Positions 12,529-25,820 are shown, counted from the stretch's first letter. The stretch is 64,000 bases of DNA from Warburgia ugandensis (GCA_035236585.1 CP141133.1:45649729-45713728); one strand, 5' to 3'. Notes: generated by a model not told the origin, from the letters alone. Made by a program: numbers and translations.

Positions 12529-12839
12529 TCTCTCCCCCTTCCCTCAAGCACCATTCCCTTCTCCTTCTTCTCCTTTACGATGCTGAACCCACTTCCCTTT
12601 TTCTCCTTTCTCTCCTTCTTCTCCTTCTCCCTCCTCCGGCCCCTGTGATTTCACTCGATTTTTTCAACGACAAGGGTTTTTTTGGCAGTAGTAGGAACCG
12701 CACCACCAGAAGAAGGGCACATTTCAAGTTGCCCAGGTAAGGCCATTCTACTCTTCTCTCTCCCCTCTCCCTTTTCCCCCAGATCTCAACCGGATCTGGT
12801 CAATTTTCTAGCTAGAAATCACCAGATTTCTATGAAAGA

Positions 12840-13165
12840 AACCAGACGGGTGAAAACCCATCGAAGACGACACGTCCCAGGGGCGCACGGGTGTGATGCA
12901 TGCCCATGCCCAGCTCCCTGGGGTGACAGTCATGCGTATTCAGCGTATGGACCGATGGTCGAGTCGACCAGGATGCACAGGGCGTCCTCGAAGCCGAGGC
13001 GCACCGCGCTTGCACCAAAGATGCATCTGCACGACACAGTCCAGGACGAGCTACAATGCATCACTCGGGTCTGCGCACCAGTGCGAACATGGTCGCGGTT
13101 CGACCAGGATGCACATGCGTCCTAGGAACCGTGATGCATGGGCCCTCCGTGGACAAATCTAGTTC
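12840..13165 (+). other. GC- and CpG-rich block inside the LTR
   Basis: This stretch is clearly richer in G+C and CpG than its AT-rich surroundings. It contains a part (GGTTCGACCAGGATGCACA) shared in diverged form with 62920-62960. Overlapping open frames on both strands result from the lower stop-codon density and carry no domain. It is conserved as LTR sequence, not as protein. Confidence 0.6.
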
Positions 13166-15254
13166 GTCCAATTGATTTGCGACACTAAAAAACTCAATTA
13201 AGGATGCTACATAACTCTGATTTACGATCCAAAAGAACCGTTGCATTCATATCGACAACGTGGTCCTAATTAGACAATGAAAATTAGGATTAGAGAACTA
13301 TTTTATATGACTATAGCCCAAAAACTATAGAAATTTCATAGATCTACCATGTCAAAGATGATCAGATCTCATGACTTGATCCATTAGAGGTGTTAGGGCA
13401 TTAATAACTCAGGATTAACCTCAAAGTACATGTATCCATCCTTGGAATATAGATCTGACCCTTCAAATCAAGCACAGACCTATTTTGAGTATTGGGATAG
13501 GCGATCTGTGAGATCTAACCATTCAATTACACAATCTTGATAACATAAAAGTTATTTAAGGCAATCTAACTATTAAATATTTAGATCTATAAGTAAGATC
13601 TAGCTTGGAAACGCATTAAGCAAAGGTCTATGATCCTAACAGGTAGATTTGGCCAATAATCTATAAATCTAATTAATGATCCATAAAGGATGGAAATTGA
13701 TATTTGAATCCTTGTTATCAATTGAAATTCAAGGTTTCACAAAGGTAACTCAGGGTCGAGTAATAAAGGACGCTATTCAAGGAACATCAAGGTAGGTAAT
13801 TTGATACCACTAAGTTTTTAAACACATCTTAAACTTTGACTCGCATTTATTACCGTGTTTAGCATGTTTTTGAGATATGATGTTCTTATACGAGTATGCA
13901 GACTTGTCTTCATGATTTTATGGCCTTAAAGCACTTGAATCTATCACCGTACTTAGTATGCTTTTGGGATATAATGTTCTTATACGAGTGTGCAGAATTA
14001 TTTTCATGATTTATAGCCTTGAATATGATTTCTGGCATGAGCAAATTTTATGCATTGCTCGCATGATTGAAATTAAATGCGTAAATTGCATGATTTCGAT
14101 GATTGAGATTTGGATTTATCTATATGTGCTTTTTGGGCTATTGAGCCTGGTGGGCACTATGTTGAGAGGTTAGTATGTACAGGGTTGGCCTCCCAGGCTC
14201 TACCACCAAAAAGGTGGATTGTATCGCTGCCAAAAAGGCTTGTCCCTTCCTCGACTGCTGTGGTAAACAAGGACGACCACTGGAGGTGTTCATGGCACCC
14301 TTTTTGAGGATAGCCATAGTAGCCGTGGAGGCTATGGTGTGTTGGTCTCTAGATACTGGAGGCACACGATTCTAGCTATGTGCTAATCGTGAGCATAGTG
14401 ACCTTATGATTTCAATGTTATCAATATGCATATAGCATTGAGATGGTCGTATACGAGTACTCGTGACCAGTTGGCGTGATGTGTTTGCCGAGAGACTCAC
14501 GTGCATGATACTTATAGTGATGCTAGCATCTACTTTGAAAGATAACTATTTTAAGAGTTTCATGATTATTATATTTGACTCGTAATTTGATATGTTTGCC
14601 AAGATCTTATTACTTGGATCTATTGATTTCTACCTTATCATTTTTAGTCAAATTTATATCGTTGAATACTAGATTCTGGTAAAGGATTCGATGGTTGAAT
14701 TTGCATCAATGAGCTTACATTTTATGCACAAACATGCATGTTTTCACAGAAAGGAATCACTAATATTTTGCATAAAAAGCTCTTTGAAGTATGCATGTCA
14801 TCTGTCATGTTTTCAAAATAGTAGTATCAGATCACCTACTGGGTATGAGGAATACTCACCCAAATATACTATTTTTACAGATTATCTCCACACAGGAGTA
14901 GGAGAACCATCAGGAAATGTTAGTACTATGATCAAGTAAATGAAGAAGGGACAAGTATGAATGTAAGTAAACTCATTACCTTTTGGACTTGTATTTGTAC
15001 TTATTATAGTTGGGCTGTGAGCTGTGACTGGATAGACCTAGGAAGACATTTATGATTACAGTAATTTTCAAAACTATTTTGTTTGTTGTGAAAGCAAATG
15101 ACTCTCAAGGTTTTCAAAATGAATTTAAAACAAAAGATTTTTCTGCTGTAGTGCATTGTTTTTATAAAATTCTTTTCAAATAAGGATCTATCCCGCATTA
15201 AGAATTAGGTTTGCATTTAAAAATGTATGTGAAAACCTGGGTCGTCACAATATA

Positions 15255-18200
15255 TGTCTCATTCTCACCACTATTTTGGTGGTGCTTATCAAGTAATGAC
15301 GAAAAATGATGTCGACGAGTCCATGGCCAAATCTGTGAACCCTTTGGTTCAAATCATGGAAAGCTTCCTAAATGAAGATGAGCTTGGTGTGTCATACGGC
15401 AATGTTCTATGTTTGGTGGTGTAAGCACTTTATTAATCCCATTATGAACTTATGGTAGATCCATTTATTTGATGTTGTCTTCTTTATGTTGTTTAAGGCT
15501 AAATGTCCCCTTTTTAACATGAATGCATATTTTCCCTTTCACTTCTTGCATTATGGCCCTTATAAGTTATGCCATGATGTTAAAGTTCTTACACTTTAGT
15601 TATTACTCCCTTAGTGTCATTCATGAGTTTACCATGTGTCACTACTCTCTCACAGCTAGTCTGTTCCTAAGGTTATTAATGGTACTTAACCTAGATGTGG
15701 ACTTGAAGTGCACTATCTGTTCACTTCACTTTAACTTAGTTCTAATGGAATTTATGAGTATCAAAGCTTAGATGATATGGTCATGTTGACTAATGTTTAG
15801 GTTCTTAAGGAAAAAATGCCTTGCCATGTTAAATAATGTTGAGGTTCTTAAGGAAAAAAATGCCTTGGGTTTAGAAAGGTTAAGGCATAGGGGTCAAGTC
15901 TCATAGAACTAAATTCATGAAATGTAAGTCTTAGAAGGCCAAAGTAGATGCGGCCATATAAAATAGGTCTTAGCCTTAGGGATTTAGGCTTTACAATCCT
16001 AAGTGTGAGTGACTTAGTCCCTTGGGACTAAGTAGGTGATCTCATTTCATTTAAGACCAAGTCTTGAAATATTTAAGTTGTAGGCTAAAAAAGGCTTAAG
16101 GAATTTAGGTGTAACATCTCTTAAACCTTAAGAGGTTATTATTTAGTATCTAAATCTTAGGTAGTTGACCCTAAATGGATTGAAATAAGAAGTTCCATCA
16201 ATAGGTCCAATTTAGCTTATTAAGTGTTTAGGATTTTCAACCTAAGGGCAATTTTGTAATTTCCTTTACTTAAGATTTATCACCTATTTGCCCTTCTCAA
16301 TTGTTAATTTTTAGGTAGTCACCCATTCCTTTCATTATCAATAAAATTTTCAATTAGTGGTGATCACTTTTCTTTAGAATTTTGGTCTAGGCGCAATTTG
16401 GTAATTTTCTCACTTAGGATAATTACATTTTTGCCCTTCACTAATTTCAATTTAGAGGTGCTTTTACATTCATCATATCATCAGTAAAAAGAATCATTAG
16501 TGATGGTCACATTTCCATGTTAAAAAGGTCAAAAATTTTCATAATTTTCTTAGACTAGAATTTTGAAATTCTCTATTAGTGCAAATTTTATACTTGAAAT
16601 TTTGGGACTAGAATTCTATTGAACTCAAGAATTCCAGTCATCTTCTTCCTACACAATTTTTTTCCAGTACCTAAACACAGGAAACTGATAATATTTCTTC
16701 TTGTTTGAGCCCCCTACCAATATCCATACATTACATTTTGAGTAAATTCTCTTGCTAATGGAAGTTGAATATGCAATCAACAAAACCCATGTTTTACTTT
16801 ATCCAAATTAGGTATAAATTTGGAGTTTAAGGATTGGGATTGGGTGCACCTAGCCTGACTATGTGTAGGAAATAGGTTGTGCCTAGTCCCTATACCTATT
16901 GTACCCTGAAAAAGGCTATGAAAAACTTAGCATTTTCCTAGTTTAAAAGTATAGTAATCAAGTTCATACTACAAATATTAAAACCCAAATATGCCTTTTA
17001 AGAGTTATGGAGGTTTTAGGGGGTAATTGATGTGATGAACAGCCCTTATTCACCATGAATAAGACATTCAACATCAAAATAGAGCGTACAAAATTTGCGC
17101 TAAAACATGCTAAGTCCTACTAAAATCCATCTATAAATTTAACATGCAACAATAGGAAACACGTAAGAAGATCATGATGCAAGCAAAAGATCACATTTTC
17201 ATGCCACTTTTAGCCATCAAACAAGGTAAAATTCAAGTTTTTCAAGTTATTGGTTCAACGTATAGGAAACCAGTAACTTGTAAAATTAAGTATGAAAATC
17301 ATGGTATTTTGGCTTAGCTAATCCAAGCCCACATTAGTGAGTCATCCTATATAAATCACCTACCTAAGAGTTGAAGATTGAATAGTTGGATCACACGAAG
17401 ATTTCCCCTTGTCACCTTTACTAGTTCATGTGTGTTGAGCTTCACTCAATGGACAAGAAGCTCCACAATCAGTTTCTTCTCCTTTAATGCAACTCAAATC
17501 TTGATTTCATTCTCACCCTAGCTCTTTTCAAGTGTTTCCCTTTGTTCCTAGCACCTTTCTCTTTCCCAATTTTCTCGCTTCTTCTCCCCATGATTTTCTC
17601 CTACTGGTTTTTCCGTTACTTCATTAATGGCTGGGAAATCCCAATCCAAATAGGATCTCCCTTTCTAGCTCTCCTTCAATAGCTAGTTCCCACAAGTCAC
17701 AGGGTTCTCCCAAACCCTCTCTCCATAGAATTCCTCTTCTTGCTCAGGCAGCTATGCTATCATCTTCCTTAGCTTGCTTAGTTTAGTTTTCTATGCATTG
17801 TTGGAATTCCCAGCCTAATGTTTCAAACACATTTTTATACATATTTTACTTTTGTCTGTTGTGAAAATGGATAGGTGGCATGGTGGGGTCAGCAAGCTAC
17901 CATAGGGAGACATTCTCAGGTGGCTGGCTCAGATCACATCCTAGTCGTTCCCCACTTAAAGGTGCTTTCAATCAAAACCTTCTATTTAGCTAGTTGTGTT
18001 CAATTGTATTATATTCAGGGTACATTTTACAATTGTATTGTGGACACTAACATCTTTATTTTTAAATTCCTACCTAATTAATTTGGAATTCCACTAAGGC
18101 TTTGTATGCAGTTTAGGCTAAGGTTTCTACCAATTATTGGCCTACCTAATTCCTCAATCTAAATCCAATTTAAGTTTTAATTTCTATTTTTTCTTTTAGA

Positions 18201-18480
18201 AAATTGCTTAAGGTTAATTTAAGTTGATTTTTGAATTTCCCCTTTTTTCCTTCCAAAATTTGTTTCTAAACCTCCAAATCAATGTAACAACCAATTCCAA
18301 GGGGTTGAACTAACCTGATTTCTCAATGCCTTCATTCAATTTCTTCTCCATTATCCTTAAAACACCCACAGTACATAAAAATAAAATAAAATAATTACCC
18401 TATTTTTTGTAAACACATTGATTTATTTATTGGAATTGAATATTCATAGGTATTACAGCCTACTTCAGACAAAAATTGAT
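15255..18480. other. No gene recognised; possible LTR-like sequence from about 16110
   Basis: At 16110 a TGTAACATCTC start is followed by a layout seen in chromovirus LTRs (a short gene-free AT-rich part, then 'GGCAATTTTGTAATTTCC', then pyrimidine-rich leader-like DNA around 17400-17750). No matching end, target duplication or coding part could be fixed. The stretch at 15255-15430 has an open frame but no recognisable domain. Confidence 0.3.
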
Positions 18481-19853
18481 GAATGTGAGGAAATCAAGTC
18501 CGTGGCAAGGGTGGGTGTAGTATGCATGGAGTTTGGTATAGATCATGCCATTGATTTTCATGTGTGCTTTGGGATTTGGAAGGTGAACTTGTAAACATAG
18601 GCTAAATCCAGACCCCAGCATTTAATGTTATGGAATCTTACTTCAACTTTCTAACTAAGAACCAAATAAAGCATGTGCTTCATTTATTAGATGAATCTAC
18701 AATTTGGAATTTAGATTTATCAAATCAACCCTGCAAATACACCTAGATCACAAGATGATAAGCTCACATAAATTTTGCAAATCAATGGTGTGAAATTAAT
18801 AAAGACCAAGATTGACGGTATGCTTGGATCTAGCATAGGAAATCAATGATGTGCAATTGCAAGATCACTAGTATGCATTGATTAAAGTAGATCTAATGGT
18901 GACCTTTCTTATATCAAACATGAGTGCATGCTCTAAATCAACTAAGTATAGTGTTCACTTGATTTGCTCAAACTAAACTTGTGCACATGATGTGGGTTAG
19001 AGCCAAGCTAGTGTCCATGATTGAGATCAAATAAGATAATGTGTGTAAGAATCTTGTTAGTATTTATAGGTCATAGAGGTGCTCGTGCACCTCATCAAAA
19101 CAATAGTTCTAGGATGATCATACCTTCAATCAGCCATGTATGCATGTAGTTGATTAGATGGGGAATAGAGTGCATATTGATAAAGAAACATCAATCTCCA
19201 TGATTCATTAAAGAATAAACCATTATGCATGGTATCTAAGATTACAAATTAAGGTGTGCGCATGGCACATGTGTGTGGATTAAATTTAAATTGATCATAT
19301 GGGTTACATGGGAAACAATGGAGAGTGTACATGATTTAAACTTTAGAAATTAGAATGATATGTGCATGTTTCTATAAGTTAGAACCATGACATGCAAATA
19401 TTAGGATTTTAAAAAAGAAATCTATATGCAAATGTACTTAAAATAGATGCATGATATGTAACATTAGTATTTAAGAGAAAACTATGGGGTGCATGCACAT
19501 CAGAGCATAGATAAATAACATGTGTATGAGCATTAGAATGAATGAAATAAGGGTGCATGATATTAAACACAAGAATCAATAATACTCACGAATAGATCAT
19601 AGGAAAAGAAGGGTATGCATGTTCAGGACATGAGATCAATGAATGAAATTAATAATCATTAATGAACTAAGAGTGTGCATGCTATCAACGAACAAAATAA
19701 ATCAAGATATATGATTAGGAACGGGTCTAAATTAGAATATCCCATGCCTCCTTCCTTGTAGATGACTTTCTTCTACAATCTTCTTATCCAAAAATGCAAA
19801 GTGTGGATGATCCTTGGTGTAGCCTAATCGTCTTCTTCCTCCACACCGCAGCG
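18481..19853. repeat. GCATG-rich irregular repeat tract
   Basis: Words such as TGCATGATAT, GTGTGCATG and ATGCATG recur every few dozen bases from about 18640 to 19740, separated by AT-rich DNA containing 'AATAAATCA' or 'AATGAATGA'. It looks like a decayed tandem array with unit length near 50-65 bp. No coding capacity is seen. Confidence 0.4.
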
Positions 19854-19873
19854 CCCCCCCCCCCCCCCCCCCC
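19854..19873. repeat. Poly-C tract, 20 bases
   Basis: Twenty consecutive C, followed by CT-rich DNA. Long C homopolymers are rare in plant genomes and prone to length errors in sequencing. Confidence 0.9.
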
Positions 19874-20435
19874 TCTCCCTCCCTTACAGTCCAAGACATT
19901 ATTCAACCCTACCCTATATTGAGGATGTGTTGGTTAGTTTCTTATTAACTTCAATTCACATGTCCATTTATTATATCTCTTCTCTTTCCTATCATGTATC
20001 GCTTAGATTCTAATCTTACTCTATAATGTCTAAACTTTCTCATCCTCAAATCCTCACTCTTCATCTTGTTATCTTCTAGATCTTATTTTTCTTCTTCTAT
20101 TACATGTTGACTTTCTTAATCCCTAAAAATTTCCAGGATTTCCATTTCATATATTCTATACTCTTACCTATCATGCATTTATTTTGGTTTTCACCACACT
20201 CTAAAGTCATAGAGAAAGCATCCAAATCAAGAGGTTCATTGAACCTAGACATACTTCAACCCTCGGTCTCAAAATTCTCAAAAAAAAGAAAAAGAAAAAA
20301 AGAATTTATATAATTTAGAGGCATTATCTTTGGTCCTAAAAAATTTATACTTACTCTGTAACCTATAGAGCCAACTAGCTTTTATTGTTAATTCCATGCA
20401 AAATCAAATATCTATATTATAAATTTTCAAGCAGT
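19874..20435. other. AT-rich DNA, no gene seen
   Basis: No domain or RNA gene. Could be LTR of the possible minus-strand relic at 20436-20610, but no matching partner was found. Confidence 0.3.
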
Positions 20436-20610
20436 TACATTATATCCTCCTTTTAAAAATTTCATTCTTGAAATTTCAAGTTAACTTTATGAACAATTAT
20501 GTGATCCCCTACTTCATTTCACCATGTACTTCCCTTATGGCTTCTTTGCTGATAGGAGTATTAACATAAGATTATTTTCTTTTTCTACATTTCCTTGAAG
20601 GCATCTAGGC
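20436..20610 (-). mobile_element. Possible 3' edge of a minus-strand chromovirus relic
   Basis: The order of words here (TTACA, then TCCTCCTTTTAAAAATTTCATTC, then TTGAAATTTC) matches the LTR/polypurine/stop edge of the Tekay element at 58258-58310 (TTACA, TCCTTCC, then AAAATTTCGTCCTCC). On the minus strand this would be the end of the integrase, a purine-rich primer site and a TGTAAC LTR start. The evidence is a short alignment by eye only. Confidence 0.3.
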
Positions 20611-21834
20611 CATAAACAACAAAAGACTTAGTAAGTTTTTATTCATATGTTGTCTAGCAGACCTAAAACTCGTTTTCTTATCATTGACATTTATGGTTTC
20701 CCAAGCCATTTTGCTATGAGTAACTAAGTTTTTAGAAATAATTTTTTTATTTATTTAGAAATGATCAAGATCCTGAGTAATTTTTTAAACATTTTTAAAC
20801 ATATGACATATATTAGTTTTCAAAACTGCCTTCCAAGCCTGGATGTCTTAACAAAACTCCACATGCAACTAAAATAAGTACCTAAAAACAAGCACTACTA
20901 GGACCCACTAATCACAGCCCAAACTACCATAATGAAACCATGACTATATGAAAAAATTATAATATTCATAACAACTCTATTGTCTTATTACATTACTGTT
21001 CTCAATGTTCAATAGTGGTCCAAAACAAAGTAAAGTAACTTATCCATTCTCTTACATTTTCTTTTATTGCTCCTATGCCTCCTGCAACACCTTAATTCTC
21101 ACTTTTAACCAAATATACTGACGTGAAATTGTTGGTAGGAGTGAGCACAACCACTCCATGGGAAATTCTAATCTAGACAAAAACATTCAAAAAACAAATG
21201 AATGCATAGAGACATAAGGACATGAGCATTTAAATGTGATCGGTATCAAATCTCAAAAAATTTCAAAAAAACATAAAATGTGAGATGACTCACATAAAGT
21301 ACTATAAATATTCACATTTAAAATAATAAACAACATTAGAAGTTGTTCTCAATGTCTGAAACATATCATATAGTATTGACCTTAGCAGTATTTAAAATTC
21401 AAAATATGCAATGAATCACATAAGGTTATATGAATAATATTCCATTAGAAATGTTGCATTAGCAATTATTCCCAATGTCTGAAACATGCCATACATTATC
21501 AATCAAAATCATATAAGTCTTGGTGGGCCATAAAGGCAAGCGTATAAAATCCCTCAAGGTTGACTGAGATACCATAGATGTCCATATCACAATTCGGCTC
21601 CTATGAATGTAGAGAGAACCAATATCTCCTACCTACGTTTGATCATGGATACCGTACAACCTACACTTCTTAACCCCGTCATTTGTAGTGACAAAACCCA
21701 CTTGATCTACAAAATGAAACAAAGAGAGTTGGTAACCAGAAAGTCATGGGTGATAAAAAAGAGGTTTTGGTTTACTTACAATGTTGTTCTTGCCACAAAT
21801 AATCCAAATATACAAAAAGGAAAGTAAGAAGGGA

Positions 21835-21838
<4 letters not shown>
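20611..21838. other. No gene recognised
   Basis: AT-rich. The part 21120-21680 has words resembling the probable minus-strand LTR at 10563-12073 (for example a GTAGGAGTGAGCAC-like core), so it may be LTR-derived. No coding domain is visible. Confidence 0.3.

Positions 21839-21912
<74 letters not shown>
21839..21912. repeat. (AG)37 microsatellite
   Basis: Thirty-seven uninterrupted AG units followed by a short (AGG)n tail. The minus-strand frame of alternating Leu and Ser over it is an artefact of the repeat. Confidence 0.95.
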
Positions 21913-21915
<3 letters not shown>

Positions 21916-21959
21916 GAGGAGGCTGTCATGCCACCTGTGAGATGAAAAACAATGAACAG

Positions 21960-22236
21960 GTGATTCAAAAGTCTATGACTTTTAAAGATGTTTATAAGTA
22001 AATAACTTCAAAAGTTAAGACTTTTAAAGTCATTTACAGAAAACAACTTTAAAAGTCCATTCCCACATAAACATTACTCTTTGTGCTAGACTAAAGAATT
22101 CATTTTTCTATTAAATAACTTCTTAAGTGCAGACTTTTAAAGTCATTTTTTCTAAATGACTTGTAGAATATTTATGAAGTCAGTAGTCAAAATAACAACT
22201 TCTTTATACTGACTTTAAAAGCCTCATGTGTAGTGG
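21960..22236 (+). repeat. CACTA-type subterminal repeats and right end
   Basis: Several copies of the palindrome GACTTTTAAAGTC and of its halves (ACTTTAAAAGTC, TGACTTTAAAAG) are clustered here in both orientations. The cluster ends at GTGTAGTGG, close to the TGTAGTG form of a CACTA transposon right terminus. Clustered short subterminal repeats in both orientations are where TnpA-like proteins bind in En/Spm elements. A second such cluster lies at 29810-29957. The matching left end (CACTACA...) was not identified. Confidence 0.55.
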
Positions 22237-22624
22237 CGTTATTACATACCTTATTTTCAAATGTAGTAATGTGCTATGTACTTTGTAGACTACCTTTGAT
22301 GTACTTGACTGGAAGAAGATGTGTGCTTTACAAGAAGCTGGTGAGTAATGGAGAAAATGAAAAAACTACATTGTTTGCAATGACATAGCTCCATATGTCA
22401 ATGATCTGTTGAGGCTGTATACAATGCCTATCATTTATTATGACTTCATTAACCCGCATGTGTGGAATGCATTTGTATAGAACTACATGTTTGTTGAAAC
22501 TAATATGCAGCACCACCTGTCCAAGTTGGGTTTTGCTCCTTTAAAAGAGGGCAAGTAAGCATCTATGACAATTTATTCCTTTCAAATTAATTCTACTATA
22601 GTTATATACATTTTGTTTTCTAAT
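22237..22624 (+). other. Unassigned segment between CACTA repeats and solo LTR
   Basis: No recognisable domain. It may belong to the same CACTA element as the coding relics after 26439, since the solo LTR 22625-26438 is a later insertion and its two flanks were once adjacent. Confidence 0.3.
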
Positions 22625-25029
22625 TGTAATACACGTCATTTTTAAATTCTAAAAACTGCTTAATTGCATAGAATTATGGAAATTAAGAAAATTGAGAACC
22701 TTAAGGATGGAATCACAAGCTAAAACCTCAATATTTGGAATGTACTAGAGAAATGGAGTCCAACGCCACTTAGAACGCTAAAATCAGAGACCGAAGGAAA
22801 AATGGCTAATTATTTTAATTTTTGTATTTAATTAAATTAGCGGATAGGGTAAAAATGTAAATTCATAGGTGGGGTCCATGAAAAATCAGACACTAAAATT
22901 GAGAGTTGATTGGCATTTATTAGGTAAGGTGATGATTACCAGCCATAAATGTTGGTAATAGTTTCAAAAAAATCTAAAAAAATTGAATTTAAATAAAATA
23001 ATTTAAAATTGCAATTACTCCCCCTCCGTTCCCCACATCATCGACGATGGCTTTTCACCGACAAAGACCACGTTTTTCACCTCTCGTGAGTGCAGGACAC
23101 GGATTTCATCTCCATTCAACCAACTTGACTGAGGTAGGCTGCCTCTTCTTCTTCCCTCTCCCCTTTTTGGGTATTGACATTGATTTTCATCATTTTTAAT
23201 GCTGAAAAATGGCATGGATTGCCATTTTCTGGTGCTATTTCTTAGTGAGTGTATATGCGGTACTGGTTTTGTGAAAATAGCATGATGAAATGGTATAAGA
23301 TGGATGATCTGAACCATTGATCTTATGCATGATGAAACAAGGAACAAACCCATGAATTTTCATGGTGATTTGATGGCTAGTGATGCTAAAAAATGAGAAA
23401 AATAATGATAGGGAGATTTTTACAAATGTGGTAAAAATCAAGTAAAAGCATGATAAACTGGAAAAATATCTTAAGGGGAAGGTCAAAAATGAAATGTTTG
23501 TGACAAACCGATCAAAATGATGTAAAAATCGCAAAATTTGGACACTTGGGGGTCGCTGGCGGCTACTAAAGTCTAACTGTCATCTCCGACGATGATGGAC
23601 AAGTCCAGTTGTCGTCCCTAATTAGGACGAACTAGGTGGGATGCGAGGATGCACATAGTGATGTGTCACACTTAAAATGCACTTGGTGCACACTCATGTG
23701 AGCAGCACTCATGTCATCTCTAGGCGCGGTGAACAGGCGTCCATCTTAGGGCCCGTGACGCATGTGGTTGTACGTTACAGTGCTCGTCACACACGAATGC
23801 ATCCCAGCAATGATACGCACGTGGGATGCGCAATACGCTCATCATATGCATGCACGTCTTCATGATGCTGCCCTATAAAAAATTGATTTTGAGTGATTCT
23901 AGGCTGTCCATTCATAAAAAAACTTGATTTTAGGAGCTACAAAGGTCCAAATCAAGATCCAAAAGATCCATTGCGATTGTCTTGATAATACGGACTTATA
24001 TTTGACTTGAAAACCTTGGTTTGAATGCTTTTAAAATAGTCAAATCACTAAATACCATTAGATAACCTAGATCATGCTAATCAATGAATGATCAGGCCTT
24101 AGAACTTTATTATATGCATCAAATATAAGATGATCTAGGGGATTAGTAGTAGGTCTCATGTGATTGTCAAGAATAGTAATCTTAACCATTGATCTGATTA
24201 GGTACCTTAAGATGGGCTAATTAGAGAGTGATTTGATAGTCAGATCGATGTGTAATCATAGAGATATGTGTAAATCACTAAATAAACACTAAAATCAGAA
24301 GGATCATGATGAGAAGGATTAGAATTGATGACCACATGTTAATTATAAGTGATATAGAGCGATCCAATGTCTAGATCATCTCCAAACTTTATGATTGTTA
24401 AAGACTAACCCTTTACTAATTAAGGGGCATTAATTGAAAGAATTATGACATAGATTGATAATAAAAAACCACAGATGGTTGCCTAAATGTTAGAAAAACC
24501 AACATCTAGTTTAGGACTGACCTAATGGAGTGTTAATTAGATGATTTGGGTCATTAATCTAGGATTAACTGCCAAACCAGGGGGATTATCACATGGATTT
24601 GTTTATTTTGAGATGTGAGAATACCAAGTGATAGATGATTCATAGTGTGTAAGGTACGTCAGAGCGCACAACGTGACATTTCTTACCAGCCTAATTGGAG
24701 TGTCGCGTTTATCGAGGTAGGTGATTTCATTTGGGGGTTTTCCATGATTCTTCAATCATAAAGTATTACTTGAGAATCTTGAAGCATGGATTTCATACTC
24801 TACTATGTTATGGTGAGATTCTCTTTTCAACATGTATTGTCAACATGTTTACTACTCCTCTTGTGCATGATTTATACATTGATTCTTAAGGCATCTTATG
24901 TGGCATTGATTTGGGTTATTTGGGGATGTTACCCACTGATTTTTGATGCATGGTGTTGATTTATCAAATTACACTCTCCCTCGATTTTGTTTTACTTAAC
25001 ATGATTATGAACGGATTTCAATTTTGGAT

Positions 25030-25415
25030 TGTGCCATGAGTGTAGTGAGACACTCATTGGGCTAGATTGTGCCGTGAGTGTAATTGAGACACTCATTGGG
25101 CTTGATTGTGCCGTGGGTGTAGTTGAGACACTCATTGGGCTTTATTGTGCCATGGGTGTGGTTGAGACACTCATTGGGCTTGATTGTGCTATGGGTGTAG
25201 TTGAGACACCCATTGGGCTTTATTGTGTCGTGAGTGTCGTTAAGACACTCTTTGGGCTTTATTGTGCTGTGGGTGTAGTTGAGACACTCATTGGGCTTGA
25301 TTGTGGTGTGATTGTAGTTGAGAAACCCATTGGGCATTATTGTGCCATGAGTGTAGTTAAGACACTCATTGGCTTGATTGTGCCATGGGTGTAGTTGAGA
25401 CATTCATTGGGCTTG
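25030..25415 (+). repeat. 39-bp minisatellite, about 10 copies
   Basis: Units of 39 bp built on GTGAGTGTAGTTGAGACACT followed by CATTGGGCTTGATTGTGCC. Because 39 is a multiple of three, all copies stay in one frame on both strands and produce long repetitive open frames (for example ETLIGLDCAVGVV per unit). The last units differ by a 1-2 base deletion that ends the frame. No initiation context or domain supports a protein. Confidence 0.9.
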
Positions 25416-25820
25416 TTGGTGCATGAGGCACTATTCATCATGACATGCATTTTTATTTTGGTGTGTACACGAATTTCATTGCTTTTGGTGGATGCACATC
25501 CATGCATTACTCTTACCTCACATGCCATGATGATTAGTTTTACTATCAATTTGTTCAAACTTATGATTTTCATGTGATATCTATTATGAATGTTTGAGGA
25601 TTTGATGTGCCTTACACATGTTTTATTTTATGAGATTTGTTAGTGATATCGATATTTCATACCACATGATTTTATTGTCTTTCTCATTGAATGTGATCAC
25701 CTACAAAAGTGATAGCTTGCTAAGTCATTGCATTGTTTTGCAATGCCTCAGATTTAGAGTGCGATAGCACTAAGGGTATGTAGGTAGAGCAGCATTGACT
25801 GAGTGAAGACCTTAAGGATC

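Larger units (their letters stand above)
12079..15249 (+). mobile_element. Solo LTR of a Tekay-like chromovirus, 3.17 kb, TSD ATATA
   Basis: The element starts TGTAATGAC and ends GTCGTCACA (TG...CA). It is flanked on both sides by the same five bases, ATATA (12074-12078 and 15250-15254), the size of gypsy target duplications. The body lacks gag-pol. It is homologous along its length to the LTR starting at 61864 and, more distantly, to 22625-26438. It has a TATA box at 12521 in matching position to the one at 62277. The adjacent full protein-coding element in this window whose LTR starts in a similar way (57746-58262) is Tekay-like by its chromodomain, hence the name. Solo LTRs arise by recombination between the two LTRs of one insertion. 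Confidence 0.85.

Noticed and set aside
12682..13246. Overlapping open frames on both strands in the GC-rich LTR block
   Set aside because: Not conserved as protein between LTR copies; explained by low stop-codon frequency in GC-rich DNA.
21744..21968. Minus-strand Leu-Ser repeat protein
   Set aside because: Translation of the (AG)37 microsatellite.
25029..25403. Long repetitive open frames on both strands over the 39-bp array
   Set aside because: They exist only because the repeat length is a multiple of three. No start context, domain or conservation in sister LTRs.
25030..25415. CRISPR-like array
   Set aside because: Head-to-tail tandem units without unique spacers, inside a plant LTR, with no cas-like genes.
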